64,000 nucleotides of DNA from Geobacter sp. DSM 9736 (GTDB taxonomy: Bacteria; Desulfobacterota; Desulfuromonadia; Geobacterales; Geobacteraceae). Position numbers and translations under genes: made by a program. The stretch lies in NCBI RefSeq assembly GCF_900187405.1, contig NZ_LT896716.1:620001-684000 (forward strand), given 5' to 3'. A model generated the notes under the pieces. The model saw only the letters and a program-made list of their open reading frames with translations. It searched no databases and was not told the origin of the DNA. This document shows, piece by piece, positions 8,695 to 16,612 of the stretch. Each line of letters opens with the position of its first letter. The first letter of the stretch is position 1.

Positions 8695-8709
8695 TGGCAT
8701 GCCTCGTGC
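8695..8709 (+). promoter_or_regulatory. Sigma-54 promoter of the outer-membrane/glnK/amtB unit
   Basis: TGGCATGCCTCGTGC matches the sigma-54 -24/-12 pattern with ten bases between GG and GC. It is nearly the same as the nifV promoter in this window. The predicted start is near 8721, leaving a leader of about 165 bases before the first gene. Confidence 0.7.
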
Positions 8710-8762
8710 TTTTTGGTTGAAGCAGCAGACGAGAGATTTTGATGTGATACGGACCAGGCAAT

Positions 8763-8797
8763 GGCGCCTTTTCTCCAGGAGGGGAAAGGCGCCTTTT
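8763..8797 (+). terminator. Intrinsic terminator inside the leader
   Basis: GGCGCCTTT (8763-8771) pairs with AAAGGCGCC (8785-8793), with extra weaker pairs toward the loop, then TTTT. It stands between the sigma-54 promoter and the first gene. A hairpin with hexaloop AATGGC (8756-8769) overlaps its 5' arm, so the two would exclude each other, as in an antitermination switch. Confidence 0.65.
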
Positions 8798-8885
8798 AGT
8801 TTGACTTTGGAGGAAAGGGGGTTGAAGACCCGGAGAGGTCGCTGAAGGGCAGTTCCTATTACACATTATTACAAAGGAGTATGAC

Positions 8886-9677
8886 ATGAAGAAGACAACC
8901 AAGATTGTTACCCTTGCAATGACGCTCATGATGGCTGCCGCAGGCTCGGCGATGGCCACCCCCTCTACCCAGATCTGGATTCCTTCCACGGACATTCAGC
9001 CTTTCGGAGTGGTCCACCTCAATATCGACAATTACTTCCGTGCATCCGGCGTCTCGAAAGCGGCATCACCCACCGGGAGGGATGCCAATGTCATGATGAT
9101 CGGACCTACGGTAGGTATTCTCCCCTTTGAAAAGGTTCAGATGGAGATCGGGGCCGACTACATGGTGGTGGGAGGGGAGCCCAACGACAACCACCCGTTC
9201 GCGTTCAACGCAAAGCTGGGTACTCCGGAGAACTCGCTTTTCGATTTTTCGCCTGCTCTTGCGGTGGGGATATACAATGCGGGGCCTTCCCAGTCCGCTG
9301 CCAATGCTCCGCTAATCCTGAGCGGCCAGAACATAGTATACGGACTTGCAGCCAAGACCCTGCCCGTCATTGGCAGGATTTCCGCCGGTGGCTACCGCGG
9401 CGGCAAATCTGCACTTGTTGACGCCAATAATCCCGCTAAATCCGCAAATGAGGGCGTTCTTCTCTCCTGGGACCGGACCATGAGCGAGATTTCGGATAAG
9501 CTCTGGATGGCAGTCGACTACATGAGCGGCAACAACGTCAACGGCGCCATAAATTTCGGTGCTTCCTGGGCCTTCTCCAAGAATGTCTCGGTCATCTTCG
9601 CCTACGATGTCTACAAGGAGAAGGCGCTTGCCGGGAATAACACCTTCACCACGCAGGTCGACATCAATTTCCCCTAG
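8886..9677 (+). CDS. Outer-membrane beta-barrel-like protein linked to glnK/amtB
   Basis: The 263-residue protein starts with a clear signal peptide (about residues 1-24, ending SAMA). It continues with alternating hydrophobic and polar strands rich in aromatic residues and ends in VDINFP, resembling an outer-membrane barrel with a C-terminal aromatic signal. A pore for small nitrogen compounds is a fair guess, because it is first in a unit with glnK and amtB. It has an AAAGGAG site and is preceded by a sigma-54 promoter and a leader terminator. I do not recognise a named family, and substrate specificity cannot be read from the sequence. Confidence 0.75.
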   Translation: MKKTTKIVTLAMTLMMAAAGSAMATPSTQIWIPSTDIQPFGVVHLNIDNYFRASGVSKAASPTGRDANVMMIGPTVGILPFEKVQMEIGADYMVVGGEPNDNHPFAFNAKLGTPENSLFDFSPALAVGIYNAGPSQSAANAPLILSGQNIVYGLAAKTLPVIGRISAGGYRGGKSALVDANNPAKSANEGVLLSWDRTMSEISDKLWMAVDYMSGNNVNGAINFGASWAFSKNVSVIFAYDVYKEKALAGNNTFTTQVDINFP

Positions 9678-9694
9678 TTTCCCGGCATGTGTCG

Positions 9695-9722
9695 CGGCAG
9701 GGGAGAGCAGGTTCCCCTGCCG
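9695..9722 (+). other. Strong hairpin before glnK
   Basis: CGGCAGGGG and CCCCTGCCG form nine perfect pairs around a ten-base loop. No T-run follows, so it may be an mRNA processing or stability element between the outer-membrane gene and glnK rather than a terminator. Confidence 0.6.
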
Positions 9723-9745
9723 GGGCAGCAGCGCAACCTGCATAA

Positions 9746-10099
<354 letters not shown>

Positions 10100-10102
10100 A
10101 GA

Positions 10103-10223
10103 AGGTTGTTGAAAAACAGCCATCTCGACGCCGTCCTCGAAAGCCGCCGTGTGCGGCGTAGCGCTGCTACGCCTCCGTGGGGCTTCCTGCGGGTGCGACG
10201 ACCTGGCTATTTTTGAACAACCT
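10103..10223. repeat. Dispersed palindromic element, copy C
   Basis: The outer arms AGGTTGTTGAAAAACAG and ATTTTTGAACAACCT frame the common core TGCGGCGTAGCGCTGCTACG. It fills most of the glnK-amtB gap and is the cleanest copy in the window. It lies in the opposite orientation to copies B, D and E. Confidence 0.85.
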
Positions 10224-10274
10224 CAGTTTTTCAGCAGGCGAACAAGAACCATATAAACGCTGACGGAGGTTCAT

Positions 10275-11726
10275 ATGAAGCTTAGAATCTGGATGACATA
10301 TCTCATTGCTCTGCTTACCCTGGCGGCTCCTGTAGCGGCTTTAGCCGAGGAGGCAAAACCTGCCGCGGTCCAGGCTGTGACTGCCGCGACCGCACAGGAG
10401 GCGCCGGCTGCAGCGCCGGCTGCTGCTCCTGCCGATGCGGAGAAGCCCAAAACCGTCGATCCGGTGCTCAACACCGGTGATACTGCATGGATGCTCGTTT
10501 CGAGCGCCCTCGTGCTCTTCATGATTCCCGGCCTCGCTTTCTTCTATGGTGGCATGGTGCGGCAGAAGAACGTCCTCTCTACACTGATGCATTCCTTCGT
10601 GGCGATGGGGATCGTGGGGGTGCAATGGGCGGTGATAGGCTACTCCCTTGCGTTCGGTCCCGATGTCGGGGGAGGTCTCCTCGGAGATTTTTCCAAGGCC
10701 CTCCTGAACGGTCTCATCTCCTTCAAGGATGGCGCCCCCGTCTACACGCTCTTCCAGAACGTGGCCAGCGAGCCCGGCTCCATTCCCGAATACGTCTTCG
10801 CAATGTACCAGTGCATGTTCGCCATGATCACGGTTGCTCTGATTTCGGGCGCACTTGCCGAGCGGGTGAAGTTCTCCGCCTACTGCCTCTTCGTCCTGCT
10901 CTGGACCACACTGGTATATGATCCGCTGGCTCACTGGGTGTGGATGGTTGATGGCTGGCTCTTCAAGAAAGGCGCCCTCGATTTCGCAGGCGGTACCGTC
11001 GTCCATCTTTCATCCGGTATCTCCGCTCTCGCTGTTCTTATATTTCTTGGAAAGCGTCACGGATTCCCGCACGAGAGGATGGCGCCACACAGCCTTCCGC
11101 TGACGATGCTCGGAGTCGGAATGCTGTGGTTCGGCTGGTTCGGCTTCAATGCGGGATCCGCGATTGTCGGCGTGAACAACTCGGACGCTGCCGGAGGGCT
11201 GGCGGGCCTCGCTTTCGCAACTACAACCATTGCTCCTGCAGCTGCAGGTCTTTCCTGGATGCTCGCCGAATGGATTCATGCAGGCAAGCCTTCTGCCCTG
11301 GGCTTCGGATCAGGGGTCGTCGCCGGCCTGGTCGTCATCACTCCCGCCGCCGGATTCGTGCAGCCAGGAGCCGCAATCATCATGGGGCTGGCTGCCGGTG
11401 TGGTATGTTACCTGGGTGTCCTAATGAAGGCACGGCTCAAGTATGACGATTCTCTGGATGCCTTCGGTGTGCATGGTATCGGCGGCACCTTCGGCGCGAT
11501 CCTTACGGGCGTTTTCGCATCGGTCGGTGCTACCGGCCTAATGTCCGGCAATTTCAGCCAGTTCATGACCCAGTTGATTGCCGTTGTTGCTGCAGGCGCC
11601 TATGCTTTCCTGGTGACCATCGGCATTGCTTTCCTCCTGGACAAAACCATCGGCCTGCGAGTGGAGAAAGAGGATGAAATCATGGGCCTCGATACGACTC
11701 AGCATTCGGAGAGTGCCTATAACTGA
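10275..11726 (+). CDS. amtB: Ammonium transporter AmtB
   Basis: The 483-residue protein begins with a signal-like segment and an Ala/Pro-rich stretch (residues 20-55). The eleven-helix Amt core starts at NTGDTAWMLVSSALVLFM. Conserved features include FYGGMVRQKNVLST, the pore histidines in FAGGTVVHLSSG and FGVHGIGGTFG, and GMLWFGWFGFNAGS. It conducts ammonium across the inner membrane as a trimer, gated by GlnK. The start follows GGAGGTTCAT. The Ala/Pro-rich spacer after the signal is longer than in E. coli AmtB. A strong terminator follows at 11749. Confidence 0.96.
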   Translation: MKLRIWMTYLIALLTLAAPVAALAEEAKPAAVQAVTAATAQEAPAAAPAAAPADAEKPKTVDPVLNTGDTAWMLVSSALVLFMIPGLAFFYGGMVRQKNVLSTLMHSFVAMGIVGVQWAVIGYSLAFGPDVGGGLLGDFSKALLNGLISFKDGAPVYTLFQNVASEPGSIPEYVFAMYQCMFAMITVALISGALAERVKFSAYCLFVLLWTTLVYDPLAHWVWMVDGWLFKKGALDFAGGTVVHLSSGISALAVLIFLGKRHGFPHERMAPHSLPLTMLGVGMLWFGWFGFNAGSAIVGVNNSDAAGGLAGLAFATTTIAPAAAGLSWMLAEWIHAGKPSALGFGSGVVAGLVVITPAAGFVQPGAAIIMGLAAGVVCYLGVLMKARLKYDDSLDAFGVHGIGGTFGAILTGVFASVGATGLMSGNFSQFMTQLIAVVAAGAYAFLVTIGIAFLLDKTIGLRVEKEDEIMGLDTTQHSESAYN

Positions 11727-11748
11727 AACGTCCGTCCTTCATTGTTAT

Positions 11749-11774
11749 GGCCGCCTTGATGGCGGCCTTTTTTT
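11749..11774 (+). terminator. Terminator after amtB
   Basis: GGCCGCC-TTGAT-GGCGGCC is followed by seven T residues: a textbook intrinsic terminator about 20 bases past the amtB stop. Confidence 0.9.
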
Positions 11775-11885
11775 ATAGGAAGGGTGCCGCTTTTTTTAGC
11801 ACCCACTGCACGAAACGGTGCAGAACAGGGCCGTCATGCCGAAAGTTATGGGCGTGCCGTCAGTCAAATCAAAGGCTTATGCTGA

Positions 11886-11900
11886 TGGCATATCTTATGC
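11886..11900 (+). promoter_or_regulatory. Candidate sigma-54 promoter of the histidine kinase gene
   Basis: TGGCATATCTTATGC keeps GG and GC ten bases apart, as in the two better sigma-54 sites of this window. It lies about 60 bases before the kinase start. The match at -12 (ATGC rather than TTGC) is weaker. Confidence 0.45.
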
Positions 11901-11972
11901 CTCTTTCTGAAGCAGCGATTCCTGTCTCGACTGCAGCCCGGCTGGACGGCCCCACGGAGGCCACGGAGCACG

Positions 11973-12716
11973 ATGGAGAACCTGCTCGCGACATACCTGG
12001 AACCCGAAGATGGGGACACCGAACGGTTTCTCGATCAATTGGCAGTCAACGAGAAGATGTCGGAGCTGGGGCGGCTGACGGCAGGCATCGTGCACGAGTT
12101 GAATACCCCGCTTTCGGTGATAGTTTCCGCGGCGCAGCTGATCCTGCGGGAGCGGGATGTCCCGGAATACGTTGCCGAACTGGTGGAGCGGATCGGGGTC
12201 GAAGCGCAACGGCTGGCTCAGTTAACGAGAGGTATTCTCTCCTTTGCGGGCAACGGTGGCGGGAGCTGCGAAGCCGACATCAACGACGTGCTGCGCGAGG
12301 TCATGACCTTTCTGAAATACGAGGCGCAAAAGCGATCGATCACCGTGACCGAGTCGCTCGATTACAGCCTCCCTGCCATCACTACCGACAGCAACAGATT
12401 GAAGCAGATATTCATCAACCTCATCATGAACGCTCTTCAGGCAATGGAGGGGGGCGGTAATCTCAAACTTCAAACGACGTGGGGAAACGGGCGGGCAGAA
12501 ATCGTGGTTGCCGATAGCGGGCCGGGGATCCCTGTGGAGCATCTCCACCTGATTTTTGATCCGTTCTTTACGACCAAGGCGCCGGAGAAGGGCACCGGCC
12601 TCGGGCTTTACATCACGAAGAGGCTTACGGAATCCCTCGGGGGTGACATCCGTGTGAACAGTACCCCGGGAAGGGGCGCAACATTCGTTATCTCCTTTCC
12701 CCTCTCTTCTACTTGA
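11973..12716 (+). CDS. Soluble sensor histidine kinase (NtrB/GnfK-like transmitter)
   Basis: The 247-residue protein is a bare transmitter with no membrane segment and almost no sensor domain. The H-box [17 protein letters not shown] carries the phospho-accepting histidine at about residue 41. The N-box ([10 protein letters not shown]), G1 (DSGPGIP), F and G2 (GTGLGLYI) motifs form the ATP-binding half. Such kinases phosphorylate a response regulator, and the input here may be protein-protein. Its position after amtB and behind a possible sigma-54 promoter suggests a nitrogen-regulatory role like GnfK of Geobacter, whose partner GnfR is an ANTAR antiterminator. No regulator gene is adjacent, so this is inference. 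Confidence 0.8.
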   Translation: MENLLATYLEPEDGDTERFLDQLAVNEKMSELGRLTAGIVHELNTPLSVIVSAAQLILRERDVPEYVAELVERIGVEAQRLAQLTRGILSFAGNGGGSCEADINDVLREVMTFLKYEAQKRSITVTESLDYSLPAITTDSNRLKQIFINLIMNALQAMEGGGNLKLQTTWGNGRAEIVVADSGPGIPVEHLHLIFDPFFTTKAPEKGTGLGLYITKRLTESLGGDIRVNSTPGRGATFVISFPLSST

Positions 12717-12733
12717 CCGGCAATGGGTATCTT

Positions 12734-12880
12734 TCAGCCGCAGATACCTACCAGATTGACCTTCTCCCATCTCACCTCACAGCTGATCGAGCAGCAGAAG
12801 TGGTTCCTGCCGTTGAGCCTGCGTAGAATCATCTTTTCATTAGGTCCCAGCTGACCGCAAACTGCACATTTCACATTCAT
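12734..12880 (-). CDS. Small zinc-binding protein with four cysteines
   Basis: Taking the ATG at 12880 gives 48 residues: CAVCG near the N-terminus and HFCCSISCEVRW near the C-terminus, a probable Cys4 zinc site of TRASH/treble-clef type. An AGGAG site sits at good distance upstream. The open frame extends to 12937, but without a ribosome site. Such peptides are often metal sensors or nucleic-acid binders; no specific function is recognised. It is convergent with the kinase gene. Confidence 0.6.
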   Translation of the reverse strand: MNVKCAVCGQLGPNEKMILRRLNGRNHFCCSISCEVRWEKVNLVGICG

Positions 12881-12979
12881 GATACGCTCCTGAAGTTTTG
12901 AATTAATATACTTTAACACGGGCCGCTTTTCAGTCAACGTGAGCCGGGAATTTCTCCACCGGCAGCCGACCTGCGCGGA

Positions 12980-13027
12980 TTGACAGCCGTATGCTGAGGT
13001 CTACACTGTAATCAGGTCGACATTACA
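12980..13027 (+). promoter_or_regulatory. Sigma-70 promoter with overlapping palindromic operator
   Basis: TTGACA (12980-12985) and TACACT (13002-13007), 16 bases apart, form a promoter. A perfect inverted repeat TGTAAT-N9-ATTACA (13007-13027) covers the expected transcription start. This geometry suggests a repressor site controlling the lipoprotein gene at 13070. Confidence 0.5.
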
Positions 13028-13069
13028 CACCCGAGAGATCGGACGGTCCTATGGAGAAAGGAGGCAGCA

Positions 13070-13312
13070 ATGAAGCGAATCGTACTTTTGTCGGCGGTAC
13101 TGGTTTCCCTTGCCTTGTCCGGCTGTGCCAGCAAAGCGGGGACCGCGGGGGTGGGGGTTCTCGGAGGGGCGGCAGCCGGTGGGGGCGCCTATGAATACAG
13201 GTTGAATCAGGAGATGCAGAGGATCGAAGACGAGCATAAGGCAGGCAAGATGGAGAAGGAGGAGTACGAAGCACGGAAGGACACCATAAACAGGCTGAGT
13301 ATCATCAAATAG
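13070..13312 (+). CDS. Small lipoprotein with charged C-terminal helix
   Basis: The 80-residue protein has a signal peptide ending in the lipobox LSGC (cysteine at about residue 19). A glycine-rich stretch resembling glycine-zipper segments follows, then a highly charged helix (RIEDEHKAGKMEKEEYEARKD) like SHOCT-type tails. It is probably anchored in the outer membrane. The start follows a strong AAAGGAGG site. No function is known; a palindrome over the promoter suggests regulated expression. Confidence 0.7.
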   Translation: MKRIVLLSAVLVSLALSGCASKAGTAGVGVLGGAAAGGGAYEYRLNQEMQRIEDEHKAGKMEKEEYEARKDTINRLSIIK

Positions 13313-13322
13313 TCCGGATGCA

Positions 13323-13353
13323 GGGAAGGCAGTGGCCAAGCCACTGCCTCCCC
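13323..13353. terminator. Bidirectional hairpin between convergent genes
   Basis: AGGCAGTGGC and GCCACTGCCT form ten perfect pairs with a three-base loop. It lies between the lipoprotein gene and the end of the first hcp, where it can stop transcripts from both sides. There is no T-run. Confidence 0.55.
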
Positions 13354-13369
13354 GAACCCTGCTGTCCGG

Positions 13370-15025
13370 TCATGTCCCCAACGCCTGCCGCAAATCCTGT
13401 TCGGGGGTAGTGGTCGGACCCAGTGCATAATTCTCCACCAGGAAGTTCAGCACCGCCGGCGAAACGTACGCCGGCAGCGAAGGCCCGAGCTTGATCCCCT
13501 TGATCCCCAGGTGCAGGAGCGTCAGCAGGATAACATGTGCTTTCTGCTCGTACCAGGAGAGGATCATGGAGAGGGGGAGGTCGTTTACCCCGCAATTGAA
13601 GGCGTCCGCCAGGGCCAGAGCTATTCTGACGGCGGAATAGGCATCGTTGCATTGACCCACATCGAGCAATCTCGGGATTCCGCCGATATCTCCGAAATCG
13701 AGACGGTTGAACCGGTTCTTGCCGCAGGCGAGGGTGAGAATGACGCAGTCTTTCGGAACCTGCTGCGCCAGGTCTGTGTAGTAGTTACGTCCCGGCTTCG
13801 CTCCGTCGCACCCTCCTATCAGGAAGAAGTGCCGAACAGCGCCGCTCTTGACGGCATCCACCACCGCTCCCGCCACTTTGAAGACGGCCTCGTGGCCGAA
13901 TCCTACAAGTATTTCCTTCCCCGGATTTTCCGGGAGGTCGGGAAGAGCCAGTGCTTTCTCTATGACCGGAGTGAAATCGTACCCTTCCAGGTGCGGGATG
14001 CCGGGCCAAGCGACCTCTCCCCAGGTAAATACCCGGTCGGCGTAGGAGGCGTCGGGCCTCTGGATGCAGTTGGTGTTGAAGATGACCGCGCCGGGGAAAT
14101 CGGGAAGTTCCCTGGTCTGGTTCTGCCATGCCCCTCCGAAGTTGCCGGCGAAGTGCTCATATTTTCTGAGGCCGGGATAGCCGTTTGCGGGGAGCATTTC
14201 ACCATGGGTATACACATTTATGCCCTTTCCCGCGCTCTGTTTCAGGATTTCCTCCAGCATCGGCAGGTCGTGTCCCGAAACCACGATTCCTTTACCCGCA
14301 CGGGTGCCGAGGTTGACCTTCATCGGCTCCTGGTCTCCGAAGCGCTCCGCATGTCCCTGATATAGGAGTTCCATCGTCCGCAGGTTCATCTTTCCGCACT
14401 CCAGGGAGAGCGCCACGAAATCCTTGAGCTGGAGTTTGGGGTCTGCCGTGGCGGCCAGGGCCCGATGGATGAAGGCGTAGATATCCTCATCTTCCTTACC
14501 CATTTCCGTTGCGTGCCAGGCGAACGCTCCCATCCCCATAAGCCCGTAGATCAGGATCTCGATGGTGGACAGAACGTCCGGGTCTTGATGCCACGTCAGC
14601 ACTCCGTGCTTCCGCCCCTGGGCGACCAGCCCCTCTATGTTTTCCGCCGGAGTCCACCTTGCGGGTTCAGCGTCCAGCGGCCGTGCTGGTTCGTTCTTTC
14701 GCTCCCGATAGGCCTGCTCATAGAGGGTGCGTGCTTTTTCCTTGATCCTGTAGCAGTTATACAGCCTGCGGGAGATGTCCTCCGGGTCGAAGTTCACGTT
14801 CGTCACCCGGGTGAATAGCCCGTCGAGCATGAACAGGTCTATCTCCCGGTCCTTTGCCCCCAGTTCTCTCGCCCGGTGGGCATAAACCGCCACCCCCTTC
14901 AGCCCCTGGATCATCAGGTCGAGAAGGGCGGAGACCTTCGGGTCCTTGCCGCAGTTTCCCATTACTTCGCATCCGACTCCACGCGCCGCCTGCTCACACT
15001 GTCTGCAGAACATAGCTGATTCCAT
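13370..15025 (-). CDS. hcp: Hydroxylamine reductase (hybrid cluster protein), first copy
   Basis: The 551-residue prismane protein reduces hydroxylamine to ammonia and, in E. coli, nitric oxide to nitrous oxide. N-terminal cysteines at about residues 7, 10, 19 and 25 (CRQCEQ...GCEVMGNCG) bind a 4Fe-4S cluster. Hybrid-cluster ligands lie in FGHEAV, NTNCIQRP, CDGAKPGRNYY, LACGKNRFN and IGQCNDAYSA. It acts in the cytoplasm in nitrosative stress defence. The start follows AAAGGAGC. It is about half to two thirds identical by eye to the second copy at 17388-19019. No FNR-like palindrome is seen upstream of this copy, unlike the other. Confidence 0.95.
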   Translation of the reverse strand: MESAMFCRQCEQAARGVGCEVMGNCGKDPKVSALLDLMIQGLKGVAVYAHRARELGAKDREIDLFMLDGLFTRVTNVNFDPEDISRRLYNCYRIKEKARTLYEQAYRERKNEPARPLDAEPARWTPAENIEGLVAQGRKHGVLTWHQDPDVLSTIEILIYGLMGMGAFAWHATEMGKEDEDIYAFIHRALAATADPKLQLKDFVALSLECGKMNLRTMELLYQGHAERFGDQEPMKVNLGTRAGKGIVVSGHDLPMLEEILKQSAGKGINVYTHGEMLPANGYPGLRKYEHFAGNFGGAWQNQTRELPDFPGAVIFNTNCIQRPDASYADRVFTWGEVAWPGIPHLEGYDFTPVIEKALALPDLPENPGKEILVGFGHEAVFKVAGAVVDAVKSGAVRHFFLIGGCDGAKPGRNYYTDLAQQVPKDCVILTLACGKNRFNRLDFGDIGGIPRLLDVGQCNDAYSAVRIALALADAFNCGVNDLPLSMILSWYEQKAHVILLTLLHLGIKGIKLGPSLPAYVSPAVLNFLVENYALGPTTTPEQDLRQALGT

Positions 15026-15109
15026 GGGAAGCTCCTTTATCGCAAATTTCTTTCTGGAAGTATGGCAGGAAGATGCGGATTTTCAATGTCTGCTGCTTCT
15101 TCTAAGTTT

Positions 15110-15138
15110 TTGACATTTTTACCGAAGCATTGTAGTTT
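15110..15138 (+). promoter_or_regulatory. Sigma-70 promoter of the lipoprotein gene
   Basis: TTGACA (15110-15115) and TAGTTT (15133-15138), separated by 17 bases, lie directly before the gene at 15164. Confidence 0.5.
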
Positions 15139-15163
15139 GAAAAAAATTTTATTGGAGGGTGCT

Positions 15164-15421
15164 ATGAAAAGAACTGTAGGATTGGTGCTTGTTGGTGCAT
15201 CGCTTTTTCTCGGCGGCTGTATGGCAAAGATGACGGGGCCAGGCGGTGCCGGGGTCGACGTTTCCAAGATGACGCAGACCGAGATGGACTGCTTCATCCA
15301 CGTACTCGGATTCGGCCCTTTCAAGAACGCGGTCCTCAAGCAGAAGGCTGATGTTGTCCAGTACAGCTTCGAGAACTATTTCGTTTGGGGAAGAGTCTGC
15401 GCGGAAGGGTACAAGAAGTAA
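15164..15421 (+). CDS. Small lipoprotein
   Basis: This 85-residue protein starts at the ATG after GGAGGG. Its signal peptide ends at the lipobox LGGC (cysteine near residue 19). The mature part is about 65 residues with a cysteine pair (DCFIHVLGFG and GRVCAEGYKK) and a basic end. The frame extends to 15062, but that part lacks a ribosome site and contains the promoter. It is divergent from hcp and may be a stress-induced envelope protein. No family is recognised. Confidence 0.65.
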   Translation: MKRTVGLVLVGASLFLGGCMAKMTGPGGAGVDVSKMTQTEMDCFIHVLGFGPFKNAVLKQKADVVQYSFENYFVWGRVCAEGYKK

Positions 15422-15438
15422 TTCATAAGAAGTTCCGT

Positions 15439-15477
15439 CCCGTAACAGCTTCAAGTCAGGAGAGCTGCTGTTACGGG
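15439..15477. terminator. Hairpin between convergent genes
   Basis: CCCGTAACAGC and GCTGTTACGGG are eleven-base inverted arms separated by 17 bases. It separates the lipoprotein gene from the convergent PAS gene. There is no T-run on the plus strand. Confidence 0.55.
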
Positions 15478-15486
15478 ACCTCGATT

Positions 15487-15912
15487 TCACCTGGAAGCTT
15501 CGCATTCCGACAGCCGTTTCTTCAGTTCCTTCTCTTTCTCCCACCTCTCCGACACGTCCCTCATGATTGCGCCGCTCCCGGTGATGGTTCCGTTCCCGTC
15601 GCGGAGCAGCACGATGCTGAATTCCGTCGAGAGCCGGCCACCGTCCGTGCGGATAGCGGGTACTGCCAGAAGGCGGGTGGAGTACCTGGTCATTCCCGTC
15701 TCCATGACCCGCCGATACCCCTCCCAGTGCCGCACGCGCTGGTTTTCCGGGATGATGAGGTCGAGGGATTTTCCGAGCGCCTCCGCTTCCGAATAGCCGA
15801 AGATCCGCTGCGCTCCGCTGTTCCAGAAGCGGATGATCCCATCCACGTCTGCCGCGAGAATTGCATCGGGGGCCTTCTCCACCAGCTGCCTGAGCAGGTC
15901 AATGTCCGTCAT
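15487..15912 (-). CDS. Single PAS-domain protein
   Basis: From the ATG at 15912 the protein has 141 residues and is one PAS domain: LVEKAPDAILAADVDGIIRFWNSGAQRIFGYSEAEALGKSLDLIIPE, followed by the PAC-like end (GSGAIMRDVSERWEKEKELKKRL). There is no kinase, GGDEF or other output, so it must act through a partner. Its start overlaps the end of the upstream DUF6448 gene by 14 bases, so the two are co-translated. It may bind a small ligand or heme, but no heme-ligand histidine is obvious. Confidence 0.7.
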   Translation of the reverse strand: MTDIDLLRQLVEKAPDAILAADVDGIIRFWNSGAQRIFGYSEAEALGKSLDLIIPENQRVRHWEGYRRVMETGMTRYSTRLLAVPAIRTDGGRLSTEFSIVLLRDGNGTITGSGAIMRDVSERWEKEKELKKRLSECEASR

Positions 15913-16531
15913 GATTCTCGGCCCCCGCGTGATCCTGCCCTGCATTGCCGTGACCCACGGGACCTACCGCTGCCTTGTGGAGCCCTTCCAGGTAATGGGT
16001 ATATTCGACGTACGCAGCTACGAATGCGCGTCCCTTCTCTACGCTCTCGTCCTTATGCAGGAGAGCTTCGGCGACCTTCTCGTAGCGGGTGCGGATGCCC
16101 TGCTTGACGGCTTCGGTGAGGCCTTCTACCAGCTGGTCGGCAGATCCTGCGGCGAGACTGCGGTCCCCTGCGGCGATAACCGCATCGATCTCTCCGGCGG
16201 GCTTGAGGCCGGTGAAGGGAGCTCCTTCCCCCGCACGATGGATTCTTACCAGCGTCTCGTAGAACCTTTTCCTGGCCCTTTCCTGATCCTTTTTACCCTT
16301 TGCGGCGAGTGCTGCGGCGAAGGCTTCCTTCACCTCACTCTCGTCACCGGCATGTACCCATTTGAGCACCGGTGTGACCACTCCCGCTTCCAGCGCAACC
16401 TCTGCGTCCCGTACCACCGGTCCGTCCAGGGTGTCGCAGTGCGCGTAAGCATTGCCCTGGAGGCCGAAGATGAGGGCCGCTGCAGCCATTGCCACCGTGA
16501 GTCCCCGTATGCATCCGTTGCTTGGTGTCAT
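15899..16531 (-). CDS. Exported DUF6448-type protein
   Basis: The 210-residue protein has an N-terminal signal peptide ending NAYAHCDTLDGPVV; this mature start (HCDTLDGPVV) is the hallmark of a small exported family labelled DUF6448. The rest is helical and charged (KKDQERARKRFYETLVRIHRAGEG, AAYVEYTHYLEGL). The tail is rich in His, Gly and Asp (GHGNAGQDHAGAENHDGH), which could bind metal. Function is unknown. It is the upstream partner of the PAS gene and lies between the two hcp genes. Confidence 0.65.
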   Translation of the reverse strand: MTPSNGCIRGLTVAMAAAALIFGLQGNAYAHCDTLDGPVVRDAEVALEAGVVTPVLKWVHAGDESEVKEAFAAALAAKGKKDQERARKRFYETLVRIHRAGEGAPFTGLKPAGEIDAVIAAGDRSLAAGSADQLVEGLTEAVKQGIRTRYEKVAEALLHKDESVEKGRAFVAAYVEYTHYLEGLHKAAVGPVGHGNAGQDHAGAENHDGH

Positions 16532-16612
16532 GTCAATTTCCCTCCTTATCAGAGAATCGAACCTTTTACTGTCAATCAGGATTATACCTCACAACAGGTT
16601 CTGACGAAGCCG

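Noticed and set aside
11780-11822. Two hairpins before the kinase gene, one with a six-base loop
   Set aside because: They lie upstream of the predicted sigma-54 start, and the loop lacks the A1/G4 pattern, so they are not part of an ANTAR leader.
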